Assembly (NCBI RefSeq): GCF_000264905.1
Contig: NW_006763138.1
Coordinates: 1,443,216-1,507,215, forward strand
Direction: 5' to 3'
Length of the DNA stretch: 64,000 nucleotides
DNA from: Stereum hirsutum FP-91666 SS1
Taxonomy: Eukaryota; Basidiomycota; Agaricomycetes; Russulales; Stereaceae
Shown here in pieces: positions 36,503-48,400 of the stretch. A program made the translations under genes and the position numbers. Positions within the stretch are counted from its first letter, which is position 1. Each line of letters opens with the position of its first letter. The notes under the pieces were generated by a model that was not told where the DNA came from, ran no database searches, and saw only the letters and a list, made by a program, of their open reading frames with translations.

Positions 36503-37472
36503 TCAGTTCCTCTTCCACACAATCATCTGCGATTCGCCGTCGTAGGGACTCGCAGCCTTCGTCTTGGGAGTCTCGTCGTAAACCTTCGTGAAGTTACCAC
36601 CAAGGGGGCCAACGTAGTGCTCGGGCTCGACGTGGTACGGAGGGCCGCGACCATCAGGCGTGAGGCCTAGGGGATAGACGAGCGTGATGAGGTAGCCGCC
36701 TGGTTTGACCAGCGCACTCATTTGACGACCCCAGTCATCCCGCATAGATGGTGGGATAGCAACGAAAAAGCTATAACAGTAATAATTAGCCAATATCAAA
36801 TATCACAGGCATGATAAATGATCCTACGTGTAGTCATAGACGACGTCAAAGCGTTCGTTCTCCGGAGGACTGAGGGCAAAGAAGTCACCGAGTTGGAATG
36901 ATATCCTCCCGGATGACTGAAGTTCTGGGAACGCCGAGAGCTGCCTAAATCGTACGGCGGCAAGTTACGACAATGCAATGACGCGGGTTTGGTCCAAAGA
37001 TAGAGACGTACTTGTTTGCAGCCTCAAGAGCTGTAGGAGAGATGTCGTAGCCTACGGTAGTCAAACCCAACTTCGAGGCGATGTAGATAGCATCGTATGC
37101 CTATAATCAAACGGTCAGAAGTCAGCCTGTGATGTACTATGCCATTACGGTCGAATTATCCGTACTCTTCCACAACCGGGGACGAGAGCTCTGCCAGTCT
37201 TTGCAAAGTCGAGGGCGTTCGACTCGAGGAGCTCGCGGAGAGGCGGTTGAGCCTCCCCTCCATCCCAAGCGGTAGCACCGGCCTTCCTGTGTTACAATAT
37301 GTATCATCAGCAAGAGTAAGAATAATAAAAAAGACGTGACCCACCAAGCCTCGTCCCAACCGGCGGATTTGGAGTCGAGGTTTGCACCGACGATAGTCCT
37401 GAGCTTGACGACTTCAGGATCGTGGTTCGCGAAGATATCACGGGGAGCAGGAGTGGCTGTCAAGGTGGACAT
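36503..37472 (-). CDS. SAM-dependent thiol/halide methyltransferase (TPMT family)
   Basis: Transfers methyl from SAM to a thiol, halide or similar small nucleophile (TPMT family, PF05724; HOL-type plant and fungal enzymes). Start MSTLTATPAPRDIFANHDPE. The next exon joins GWDEAW to KAGATAWDGGEAQPPLRELL. The SAM-binding loop is ALVPGCGRAYDAI, then GLTTVGYDIS, a central FQLGDFFALSPPENERFDVVYDYTFF, and WGRQMSALVKPGGYLITLVY. Four introns (about 60–90 nt). A minus-strand TATATAA at 37566–37572 lies about 95 nt upstream. About 240 aa, normal for the family. The cluster of palindromes at 37695–38050 lies just upstream of this promoter. Confidence 0.88.
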
Positions 37473-37694
37473 TGTGATGTGGGTATGAATGCGTGTGTTC
37501 TGAGATGGAGGGGCGAAACTGAATGGTGTTGTTAGTTGTTGAGTAGGTTGAATGTTCGAGCTCGGTTATATAAGTAGAGATATCGTGGGTGAATCTCGCC
37601 GCAAAGGTATGTTTACATGATAGTCAGTGGTATTGGTAAGACTCCTCTAGTATCCACAGCGGATATGAACGAAGTCGCACTCACGAATGTAACA
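37473..37694 (-). promoter_or_regulatory. Promoter of the TPMT-like gene
   Basis: Contains a TATATAA box (minus strand) at 37566–37572 and a short leader. Confidence 0.5.
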
Positions 37695-38050
37695 GGAAGT
37701 ACTTCCATTCCACTTACGACAACATACCGCGAGAGTCAGACCAGCACTCGGGGCTCGTTATCATCCCCAATACGCCGAGCACCTGCTTGTCGTGGTGTCT
37801 GTCAGGCTCCAGCATGGGGATTATAGACTGATAATAGTCAAGTTACGGCGAGGAAGTACTTCCACCGCAGGGCCTCTGAGTAAGGAAGTACTTCTGTATG
37901 CGAATTTGGTCGAATTTCGATGGATTGTGCCCGAAATCCATCCTCCGCAGGCCGATAACGAGGAAAGGGGAGACTTGTGACACTGAACGAGCAATCCACA
38001 ATACGAAAATATATGGGAAGATAGACCACGACGACAAAGGAAGTACTTCC
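37695..38050. repeat. Four copies of the palindrome GGAAGTACTTCC
   Basis: Exact copies at 37695–37706, 37852–37863 and 38039–38050, plus one with a single end mismatch (GGAAGTACTTCT) at 37884–37895. A perfect 12-bp palindrome four times in 356 bp is far beyond chance. A separate hairpin (GATGGATT…AATCCATC) lies at about 37917–37945. Candidates are a binding site for a dimeric transcription factor controlling the methyltransferase or a neighbour, or the ends of small nested elements. Confidence 0.75.
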
Positions 38051-39603
38051 TTGAGTTGACGTGGTAAAATGATGGGTATTTTGGCTCAAAAGCTGAGCGT
38101 CATGCCGCCCGAGGACGGAGAACCGCGAGAACATAGTGCGTTTGTATGAATCTTGGTATCAGAGAGTGTCCCTTAACGGTTTACGGCTGAGAGCGGAGGG
38201 CCGCGGAGACTATCATTAGGATTTTCGAGCCCATCAGCCAGGTACATGTGAGTGTCAGTACCGACCGAGAGATTTCTTTTCGACTATGGGCATACTCGGC
38301 ATTTGTGGAGCGCTCCAAATCATAGTCCACCCGATTCGAGGTTCGAAGGTAGTCATGGAACATCAAAACCAATATTAGCAGGACAACATGCATGACGTTG
38401 TGAGCAGGAAATGAAAGAGAGGAGAGGTGGAGAGCAGGACGGAACCGTTAACTAGTAGCCAATCGTCTTCTGCCACATCGTGATCGTATTTTAGGTTCTG
38501 TACTTGGAACGTCGCAAACAGTTCCCCCAGATATAGCGGAATCATCACAGGCTTGGAGGTACTAGGAGGCACATATATGAGAGTATGCCATTGTCTGAAA
38601 AAACGCACGAATCAGGATTCAGACTGACGTAGCATGGATCATGCTAGGATGTCTGCGGAAAGGTTTAGGATATCAATCCTGCAGGTCTGGACTTGTGAGA
38701 GTCAATCACAAAATATGGCATCAGAGGTCGAAACTTGCCAGTTGCTTGATGGCGCCATGGAAGATCGACTCGGAAGTCTATTCAAGGGCATGATGCTGAA
38801 TCCCTTGTGACGTCGAGAGTTCAAGCGCTCAAAATACACCAGACCTCCAAATCTTCTCACTTAAGAAAGGTCGGCGGCGTGGAAGACACTGCAGCAATCT
38901 ATGAGTTCATCGACACCGGCAGAGTATATGAGGAAAGCGTTGATAAGATACAAAACGTACATGTTTCTCTACCCGTGTTCATTCATATTTGATGTTCAGC
39001 TGTTTGTCATCCTTCCTTTCACGCTGGCGCAAAGTCCCCGCGAACTTATTAAACTCCACACGCTCAAGAGTAATGGGATGAAATCAGCTAGGATCATTCA
39101 AGTCCGAGAATCGACGGAAGACCATACCATGAACATCGAAATGCTACACGCACTAAAGAAACGCAAGTGAACTGTGCCGAGAGAAGGGGAACGCATACGT
39201 ATAACGCGGGAAACCGTCCGAACAACGAAAACGAACATTGTCACAGATTGCTATAGGTAGACGAAGAAAAATGAGGAATAAAAGTCGATGTAAGTATAGA
39301 TGTCGTATCTCCGGAAGTCCTCGATATGTAGATACTTAGTCCATGGACAACGTTGCAAAATAGGTAGACGTGCAAGAGAGGGGAGTGATGGGATATGTGT
39401 AGCGTGAGGAAGAGGGCGAGGTGGCACAGGGCGCTGAGACAACACCTATGTAACCATAGAGGTATGGGAGAAACAGTGGTGGGAAAGGAAAGCGCGAAGA
39501 AATGGCAACAGTCCTAGATACACATGGGAGGTCGGGAATAAGATTGGTGACATGAAACTGTTGTCCAGGGTGAGTAGTGACCGGCTACGAACAAGACGAG
39601 GCA
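38051..39603. other. About 1.5 kb without a confident gene
   Basis: Minus-strand ORFs at 38181–38393 and 38375–38608 are hydrophobic in parts and could be pieces of a decayed membrane-protein gene, but no splice model joins them. Nothing else seen. Confidence 0.35.
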
Positions 39604-40987
39604 CTAGACCGAGTTTTGAGAAAGCTCGATGGGGCAGTCCGCGTTCGTGACGGAAGTCGTAGTCGAATGCTTAGGTATGAGCCCGGCGATCCAGAAGTCA
39701 ATATCTAACCGGAATCGAATGCCTAGAGGAACACCGGTCAGGAGAATGATACACCGGGCATGCTAGACAAGATACGGACCTGGTCGAGTGCCGTTCGCAT
39801 TTAAAGCAGAGTTTCTGCAAGCGTCGTACCAGGCCACCCCTAGAATTCAGACGTCAGCAACTACGTACTCCTCATATTCAGGAGAAAGCTTACAGGTGGT
39901 ATCTGAGTCGTTGGTAGCAGTGTATGTAAAGTTCAACGGGAACTGCATTGCGCTGAAGGTATTGGCAGGAAACGTCTGTTTTCCCAGTGAACCCTTTCCG
40001 ACCTTCTTCGAGGTGTCGAGGTCATAAACTAGAGCATCGAGTTTGGTGAATGTGAGGGGGAGAATGTTGGAAGAGGTATCAACTTCAAGTTGCGCGAGTC
40101 CAGGGAAGGAGAAATTGGCGGGAGAGCGACTGAATTCAGTAGTTATTGACGCATTGAAGTCTCCAGTGGCCTCCACGATGGGGTCGGTGCTGTTGATAGA
40201 GAACCCTGGTACTCGCGGAATGGTGATCGCAAGCACGACACCGATCCTATCAGCAAAATAGTTAGCCAAGCCACGATAAAAAGGATACGAATGGACGCAC
40301 AATATGATTAGACCGAACATAAAGAAGACGATGAACTTCCTTGTGAGCCACCTCTTGCCAAACAGGCCCCGTTCGCCACGTCGAAATTCCTTCCAGTATG
40401 TGTCCCTCGACTCCGCCTTCTTCTCCCTCCTTCCAGACTTCGTCATATCTCGCATTTCCGACGCCTTCCATTCTGGTCCGAGTGCTGGTACAGTGACCAT
40501 CTCCACTGGACCGACCGAGCTGGCATCATCGAGTTTGTTTGGCGAAGGTGGTACTTGTTGATAACTACGTTGAGGGCGGTAAATAACAGGGTATCTGTAA
40601 AATAGAGCGATGGGCTGCTCACCTCCCCTGTTTCTGTGAAGTACCAAAAGCCGTGCTGTACCGCGGACCTGCATTATTGAAATCCGCAAATACGTCCCAA
40701 CCTCCCTCATTCTCACGATGCGCCTCCTCGTCTTCATAGCCGCCCTTCACCGGTTCCACTCTCCCAGTGTCCAGATACGACCCCCTGTTGTACCCAGCTC
40801 CTTGCGTGCGCAGAATCTCGCTGCTCCGCTGTGATGGTCCTCCATTGTTGTAAAAAGAGGTAGCGTTTGAATCGTAGCGACCACGGGTAGTGGGAGGAGG
40901 TTGTGAGAAGTCTTGATTGAGGGCGTCTACAGAATTTCTTCGGTCTCCGTAGAACGAAGATACTCCAGACTGCCGGTTGTATGCCAT
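39604..40987 (-). CDS. Single-pass membrane protein with LEA_2-like extracellular domain
   Basis: A fungal family of type II membrane proteins with a Gln/Asn/Ser-rich cytosolic head and a beta-sandwich of the LEA14/LEA_2 type outside. The head (MAYNRQSGVSSFYGDRRNSV … GGWDVFADFNNAGPRYSTAFG) and an acidic/basic linker lead to KRWLTRKFIVFFMFGLIILCV (TM). Next comes IGVVLAITIPRVPGFSINST, then the LEA-like part with LDALVYDLDTSKKVGKGSLG and FPLNFTYTATNDSDTT, then VAWYDACRN and the end LSQNSV. Five introns. Several N-glycosylation sequons after the TM support an outside location. Function is unknown. In fungi such proteins are thought to sit in the plasma or vacuolar membrane. Confidence 0.8.
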
Positions 40988-42741
40988 AGGATTAATCGAC
41001 GAAGAGTCAAGGGTGGATGGTCCGAGACCAAGTTGTGAGAAACGGATGGGGAGGATGGATGATAGATTTCAAGGAGTTCCACGGAGCTCGAAACACGCCA
41101 CAGCTAAGAAGAAGAATGTAAAGAGTGTAAGAGCCAACCCGTGCGTATTCTGCTCGCCTTCAAGGATACAGAACTTCAAGACAGTAGCAGTTGCTGCCGG
41201 TGCCGTCGTCGTCGTCGTCGTCGAAACGCGATGAGCACAGGGAGCACATTGACCACGCCAGGCCGCACGGCCGCGAGTTGCCGATGGTGCGCTGGCATGC
41301 TTGTGGCACTAGAATCTTTGACTTGTGGCGAAATTCAATTTTGAGCCATGTCTACTACATAGTCATATTCTCAATATCGATTCTCGACCTAGTGTACACG
41401 GAAGATTAGGGTCGTATAAAAGGGGGCTACAATGAAAAAATGATGTTCTCGGAGGTACACATCGAGATGTATTATTTCTTAGACCTTGGTCGTTCAATCC
41501 ATCAATCCCTGACCAATATCATCACTCCTCTGAGGTTTGTGGTACCTTGGTGTTGAGTAATCAAACGGTAGGGCAGGAGGAGAACTCCAAATACTTTACA
41601 CACCCTCAAAACCCTGGACCTCCATGCTCGAAAGATAAACTTCCGAGGAAGGAAGGAAGGAAGGAAGGAAATCTGATCCAGTGATGTTCGCCGCAGTCGT
41701 TTCAACACTGAAGACCACAATGCGCACAGTTTCGGTGAATTTATGGTCTCGCGCCACCGCTCAACTACGATCTCCACGAGTACACACGAGGTCCACCCAG
41801 AGATTGAGGAGAGAGCTGGATATTAATGCGACGTAGTCGCCTGACGGACGGTAGATATGTGGAAGCTCTACGCATCCGCATTGTATTCGCCCCTGGTAAG
41901 GTATCAGCGAAAAGCCAAAACGTTCTCCTGAATTCCACGATGATCAAAAGCTATTTCAGACTTTCCGTATGGCCCCGAGATGTAAAGCAAGCACACGTAA
42001 GGCCGGATCACTTCCATCATTGGACCAATGTCCTCTTCTCGACTTCTACATGTTGCCAATCGCATCGAAGCTGTCCAAGAACCTACCGTAAACCATCGGC
42101 AAACGAGCACCGCTGGAATCTAGCCCACAAGCACACATCGCTATAAACGTCGTACTGTCGTCGACTGGCGGTGAGCCATCCTTACGCCGACCATGCTGAT
42201 AGGCAATCTCAGCCACCCGAGGTTTGCCCTCTCACGGTGGCCTTGTCTTTGTTTCCTGAGACCGTCTGTAGACGCAAGGATATGTTTACGGCCCGGATTT
42301 GACAGGGAAGCATACGAATGCTTCGTCGTGAGTTCGCCGTCGGTCATGAGACGCCACACGCTGCCCACCAAGGGGATAAAGTGCACGGAAGGTGGGCCAC
42401 GATGGTCCAGCAGGGTGAAGCAAGGTTTTCGCGATTTAAAGTTGAGGATAGGGGTGGGTTCGGCCAAAGCGACCAACATTCAGAGATAAAAGAAGATCAC
42501 GAACATGTCGGGATGGCGGGCCATGCAGGCAAAAAGCAGTGATGTCCATTGATATCATGGGAATGGAGGGTATATATGCGTGCGCGATATGCAAGAAAGT
42601 GTGAGAGGGGTGGAAGTACTGTGCATGCAGTTAAAAGGATGTCAGAACGGCGTGACAAATTGGAAATATTCGGTTGGTACATACCAGTAGAGAAACTCAT
42701 GTGGAGGGACTCCGGGCTATCGAGTATGTGAACGAACATCA
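40988..42741. other. About 1.7 kb without a confident gene
   Basis: Contains (CGT)n at about 41205–41222 and (GGAA)n at about 41646–41669. A minus-strand ORF of 112 codons at 42141–42479 (starts MLVALAEPTPILNF) is uninterrupted but matches nothing I know. Confidence 0.4.
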
Positions 42742-43251
42742 TTATCGTAATGGTGGAAGTGTAGCAGTAGAGGAGTGCTCGAGGTCTTCAGTGTCTTCAC
42801 TGTCCGAATGACTCCCGGTATCGTCTGGGAAACAGTGCAGAAAAGCGAAGATGCCTTGCAAGATTTCTTCGCGCCGTCTATCTCTCCAATCTGTGAGCGA
42901 AACGAGGCAGAGTTTAGCTATTGCTTGTCCCAATGATGATAAAGTACCACCATTGTCAATGCTATCCATTGTCAATGCTATGACAGTGGAACACGCACCG
43001 TAGAGTCTCTCCACGCATTGAACTGAGGTGATGTCGGGTCGAAGTCCCCTAGCCTTACAGGCATCTAGGCCAATCAGAAAAATGACTAAAATGCCTAGAA
43101 AGAGACAAAGATGCGTGAGCGACGAGCAAATCAAACAACCCGGAACACGTTTACCTAGCATGAGCACCAAAGGAAGGACAATATCCTTGGTGGAAGATGA
43201 TGATAAAGAGCATGAAGCAGTGCAGTCTTTTGCAAGGATTGGTGTGTGCAT
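42742..43251 (-). CDS. Small single-pass membrane protein (137 aa), unknown
   Basis: Exons 43251–43155, 43094–43059 and 43022–42742 sum to 414 nt, exactly 138 codons, with GT–AG introns of 60 and 36 nt. A minus-strand TATAAAA at 43328–43334 stands about 80 nt before the ATG. The product starts MHTPILAKDCTASC. The spliced sequence makes a hydrophobic helix (IVLPLVLMLG/ILVIFLIGLDA), interrupted by the introns in the genome, followed by a soluble part with Cys residues and a very acidic tail (GSHSDSEDTEDLEH). Splicing that restores a continuous membrane helix supports the model. No family recognised. Confidence 0.5.
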   Translation of the reverse strand: MHTPILAKDCTASCSLSSSSTKDIVLPLVLMLGKRVPGCLICSSLTHLCLFLGILVIFLIGLDACKARGLRPDITSVQCVERLYGACSTVIALTMDSIDNGGTLSSLGQAIAKLCLVSLTDWRDRRREEILQGIFAFLHCFPDDTGSHSDSEDTEDLEHSSTATLPPLR

Positions 43252-43992
43252 GGCTTAACGTCGACACAAGATGGTGAGAGCAGAGACAGTGCGGAACGAG
43301 ACTTTGAACCGAAAAGAATGTTCTACGTTTTATACCTCTTCCTCAAGCTGCGCATCGTTGATACAGAAGACATCGATGAGGATAGAGAAGGCTACAAGAA
43401 CTCAGGCAGTGCGCAAGAGTTGGCGCTCAATGGTGGTGAGAAGAAAGCAAGAGATGTTCATCGCAAAGCAGTGATATGTTGTGATCGTGGCCCGGGAGCA
43501 ACCAAGGAAGCGCTCTTGTCCCTCCGGTACGCGCAGATCTCGCCACGCGCTGGGTGTGAGGCCGGACACTCGATCTGCCCGCAATGAGCGCTTCTTTCAG
43601 ACTCGACTCTCCTCCAGGATTAAGGAACTTTCAAAGCGAAGTTCGGAACGGAAACAGCATTCAAGGCACGCCCTTGACCGAAGAGCACAATGAATCTCGG
43701 TTACGAGATAGTATAGATCATCGGGAGACAACCAGATATAGCCTCCCCGCGACAATACGATCGCCACAAGGCCTTGCCCGCCTTCCGCTTCAGGCTAACA
43801 TTGCGTTTCTCACAACTGCAAAGCGTGATTACGCAATGTCGAGTGTCAATGAACGAGAATGGTCCGTGGAGCGTATTATGATTGCTCAGTCTAGCAGCAA
43901 GACCGAGCAGTTAGCAGCGGGCATTTCGTAGAGATTCATGCGCAATCTGTCATCCTTACCAGTAGCGTGGGAAACAACCTTACAAAAGTAAA
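43252..43992. other. Intergenic, promoter of the 137-aa gene
   Basis: Contains the minus-strand TATA box at 43328–43334. No other gene recognised. Confidence 0.4.
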
Positions 43993-44204
43993 TCATAAGC
44001 AAAGGGAAATATTGAAGACGTGCAGGCCCCCACCTTCCCATAATATCTCGCCCAGAGCTAGCAACTGGTTTCCAATGTATCGCACCTGGGCCGTATGACC
44101 GAACAACAGGAGCAGAATAACGAGAAACGCTGGGACCGGTCAGTGTGCCGCAGTATCCATGAAGAGAGTCATTGAAGGAACTCACCGAGAATCCAAGCAA
44201 GCAT
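43993..44204 (-). CDS. Possible 51-aa membrane microprotein
   Basis: Exons 44204–44186 and 44129–43993 (156 nt) join across a GTGAGT–CAG intron of 56 nt. They give MLAWILAFLVILLLLFGHTA as an N-terminal signal anchor and then QVRYIGNQLLALGEILWE. A minus-strand TATAAAA at 44342–44348 lies upstream, but two earlier ATGs (44281) would come first in the mRNA, so the start is uncertain. A further intron near 43995–44050 is possible and would give a slightly different end. No family recognised. Confidence 0.3.
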
Positions 44205-45461
44205 GCTGGCTGATGAAGTAGTCTACGCATCCAGGGAATTAGTTTAAGCGTACTGGCTCGGAGAATAACGATAGACATCACGGACAGATAAATGGCGATT
44301 GGAGGCAGAGCGATCGTACGATCTCGGGCGTAAGATCCAGGTTTTATACGGGAGAGGGGAATGGTACCGGCCCTTCTGACAACCGCCCCCTAAGGTCATT
44401 ATACTTAGCTATCAACAATCGTGGCAAGGTTCTAGAGCGGCTTGTTAGTGGACGGAGGACATCTCCGGGCTTCATCATTTAGCGTAGTAAAACAATAGGT
44501 GGATGGAGTTTTGCGGACGAAGTAAGAAGAATGCGGGAAGCATGTAGATCCACGGACTTCTCTCGGTTTCGTGAGAAGTGAGGATCAGACAACAAGTTCC
44601 GTGATTTGATCCACCGTTCTCATGGAAAGAACCTACTACGGGTGTCTCTCACGCAGTGGTGATGCGAGCTGTACATGTTGCCGGGGATATACCACGTCAC
44701 GATACAAATGAGCTCACCGTCATTGTGGGACGATAACAGTCGTGTACAAGAATCTCAGTGCGGGCTGACGTCCTAAGATAGTGAACCTAATGCACAGATC
44801 GGTGCACAAAGTAAGAGTGAGTAGGATTTGGAGGAACATACCTAGATCTATCGCCGAACGGAACATGACTGTAGGATGGTGGTAAGTGCCTGCATACTGC
44901 AGTGCCCCGTAAGAATGTGCGCGACCGGCCTCCACTCTGGTTCCTAGCGTGCATGCTCGACCTTGTCGTAGGACATGGTCAATCAGCGTCCGAACTCTTC
45001 AGTTGTATGACGGTGACTGGTATCCAGCACTATGAAGGTAACAGGATGGGCTCTGAATGTTTTTGGGTGGATAAGTACACGCCGTTTCACCTCTCATCGA
45101 TATGCATCTGCAACCGGTCAGAAGGTGTAGCAGAGCGTTGTGAACACACCAGTGACGCGGACCATAAAAAGTAGAGGGTAGAGATATGGCTGCCAAATTG
45201 AGATGTTTTTCAGACGGAGCTGAATTCGCGGAGGATATCGGATACAGTTCACAACCTGAAGAGGTAAGGTTAACCCCCTAAACAAAGTCACGTGGTATGT
45301 ATGCGTCACTTCCGCTGCCAATTCGGGACCCTCCATTTCATAATTCATACGTCCACAAGTGAAGGTGAGTAAACCGTCTTCTCTGAAGAAGGCCGGGCTT
45401 GGGGACGCATGCTCTCTCTAGGACATCTCACAGATAGATAGCTTGGGCCATCCAAGTGCCA
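44205..45461. other. About 1.2 kb without a confident gene; promoter of WDR7
   Basis: Minus-strand ORFs at 44720–44935 and 45118–45348 look partly coding (hydrophobic stretches), but I found no splice model. The plus strand here is the upstream region of the WDR7 homologue. Confidence 0.35.
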
Positions 45462-48400
45462 ATGAACTCGACCCCGCTGATCGTACCGTTCACATTTCCC
45501 GATGTGCAAACCGGCGATGAGGCATTGTTCAGCACGAAGGCACTTATAGGGGAGACCTGTTCTGATACTCGCGCTGTCTGTCTTTCTTCATGGAGAAGAC
45601 CTACGGAACGAGGGTCCGTGTTGTCAGGCTCTGGATCCGAATCTATCCACGGCGTTGCCATTGGTTGTGAGGACGGCTCCTTGTTTTTGTTCCAGCGCCC
45701 TGTGGACCATCATTTCCCTTCGGATGGGCTCCAAGAATCGCGCGATCCCACACCTATCCTTTCTAGGCCTTCAAGTCCTCTCAGGCAAGGTCATTCTGGC
45801 CGTTCGCACTCGCGTCCTAGGACTCCCTCCTCTCTCACTGGATTCTCCCCGCTAAATATTGCATCTCGCTCTCGCATTGTCTCTGGCGTAAACACCGACC
45901 AGGTTCAGGCCCCCAAGAACTATGTCGACTACGATGAGGAGCCGGAAAAACTAAAGGAGCTTCTCAGAGGTGGTGTGAGAGACACGACGGTCTCAGATCG
46001 GCTCAGCTTACCGTCCTTCGATAAGGGCCTTACCATTGAGAAGTCTACACAAGCCACGGGCACACCCTCAGCAGCCGCAACAGCTCGGCGTGGGGACACC
46101 ACGTTGTCGCCTCCCTCACGTCCCTCACCTACCGCCACTTCCAAGTCATTGTCTTTAGCCTCCTCCCCTACTCTGCGTCCGTCTGCGCCGCCTTCCCTCT
46201 ATGGCTTCCGCCTTGAGCGTCACGTCTTTCCTTCCAGCTCTGGACGCGGTTGCTCTGTTTCTCAACTCCAGCCGCTGAATTCTGGCAGACACATTTTATC
46301 ACTGCAGGCCAACGGGTAGGAAATATCCGGTTTTCTTGCTCGATTTGTCTGCTCAACATGATTTTCAGACGTATCTCTGTCTTTGCTACGCACGATGGTT
46401 CATGCTGTTGCTCGACCTCAGTAGTAGAGACGACGCTCGCACCTCCCGAGAACCAAAAGGACGTAAAGATTTCTGGCAATGTCTGGGCTTGGAAGCGGCT
46501 GGAAATTGTCGAACTGGGAGAGGTGAACGATCTACCTGATGTGGTCAACATCGCCGGACTGACACACCCATCCGACAGTTCATAATTATCATGGTGGCTG
46601 CCTCCCTTGATGAAGCAGCGGCTCCGCCTCCGTCATTGAACGGCCTTGATGACGATCAAGTGCAGATGTCTCGTATCGCTATCTTCGAGCTGCGCAAGGG
46701 CTTCGAGCTTGAAACTCAAGAAACCCGCATCGAGAAGCTTGGCGATTGGTGCATCGAGGGTGGTGCCGAGGGTATAGGCATATATCCTAATCTGGATGGT
46801 GTGCTCGTGTTCTCTCAGTTATTCTTAGGTGACGACTGAGCATCTGTCCGTAGCGTCGCTAACCATATACAATACCAACACCTCACAGCACCTCATCACT
46901 CGGCGAATGAGCGTCACGCCTCGCTGGCCGCTTCCCACCCTCGGCACCAAACTACACAGCTCCAGTACCACTAACCTTGGTGTTTCATCTTTCAACCCGT
47001 TTCAGGCAGGGCATGCTCGGCCTAAGGACCAACCTGTATCTCCAGGTAAAGCAGCTCAAAACCCCGGACGGATCGAGCTCAATGACGTGGTTGACTTCGG
47101 AGAACTGGTGGCACAGCCAACCATCAAGGGTTTGCGTATCATACGGGTGGAGGAACCCCTCCGGGGAGTCGTTTGGACCGACTCTGACCTCATCGTAAGT
47201 ATTTTTGTCCTCCGTCCTTGCGAAGCCGGTAGTAACATCTTATAGGGATTCGAATGCGCTTCGACGAAGCTGGCACGTACATTCTCTATACAAGCTGAAG
47301 ACCTACGAGATCTCGCATGGATTGACGCGGACGCTTTTGGTCTAGTTTTCTCGGTCAGTATCACATTCATTTCATACAGAGAGCATCGCTTACTATATCT
47401 GGTTTTCAGGATCGTGTTGAGTTTTTCACTCTCACACGGGTGAATGCAGACAACGACGAAGTAGATGATGCGAATACTCCTGGAATCCTGCAGTAAGTCA
47501 TTGGCAAAAAAAACCTTGTACGGTGATGTTTATCGTTTCATCTTAGTCCACAGGCGGTGAACACCATCCCACTCGGAGAACAGCAGGCTGCACATGTCCT
47601 CTCTATGTCGGAAGTCTTGGGCACTACGCTGAGTCGTCAAGGCCGTCGAAAGCTTCTCTACTCTTCCGCACCGTCCGCCACCGACAAATCAAGCACACCG
47701 TCTAAGACCATGTGGAAAGCCTCTACCGGCAAGAGATTACAGCAGCCGCGGATAACATGCATGCTTCCTCTGGAATTAAACCTCCTCATTCTGGGCTTCA
47801 GTTGAGTAACTCTATTTTCAACCGACGCAGTTAATTGACCGTCTGTTTTTCTCCTCATGATGCCGCGTAGGTGATGGGAAGATTGGACGTTCGTCCCTGT
47901 CGGAAATGGCCCACATTGATACCCGTCCCCAAACTCGAGAGCTCTCGGAGATTGCGGTGAATGGTGCCATAGTTGACCTGCATATCATCCAGGCGGAGAT
48001 TTCTGGACAGCGACTAGTCGTCGGCGGTGCCGATGATGGGTCTGTCGTCTTGTGGTCCCTCGAGTAAATTTTATCCTTTGCGACGATCGCTACCGTTTAT
48101 CCTCCGCTGATGGTTCGTATTCTTAGTTCTTTGAAACTTCTAGCGCGTTGGACGGTTTTTACGACACCCCTCGCAGACGTCGTTCAAATCCGACAGGACA
48201 GGGGTGCGCCACTCCGAGGATGCATACTCTGCATTTCTACGGATGGAACCATTGCGGTTGTTGCCGTGGATGAGTATCAATTGTTAGCATCTTCTTCTCT
48301 CTCCGTCAATTTACGGTTCCTCGACCTGCCTCGCTGATTTCCTCTCCCCAAAAGCCTCTACATCGTCCCAGGAGCCCAGGCACAACTGACGAAAGTCTGC

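Noticed and set aside
42141..42479. 112-codon ORF as a gene
   Set aside because: No homology recognised, no promoter element, no supporting context; left as unassigned.
45118..45348. Minus-strand ORF starting MNYEMEGPELAAEV as first exon of a membrane protein
   Set aside because: No splice model extends it, no TATA box is present, and it lies in the promoter region of WDR7.
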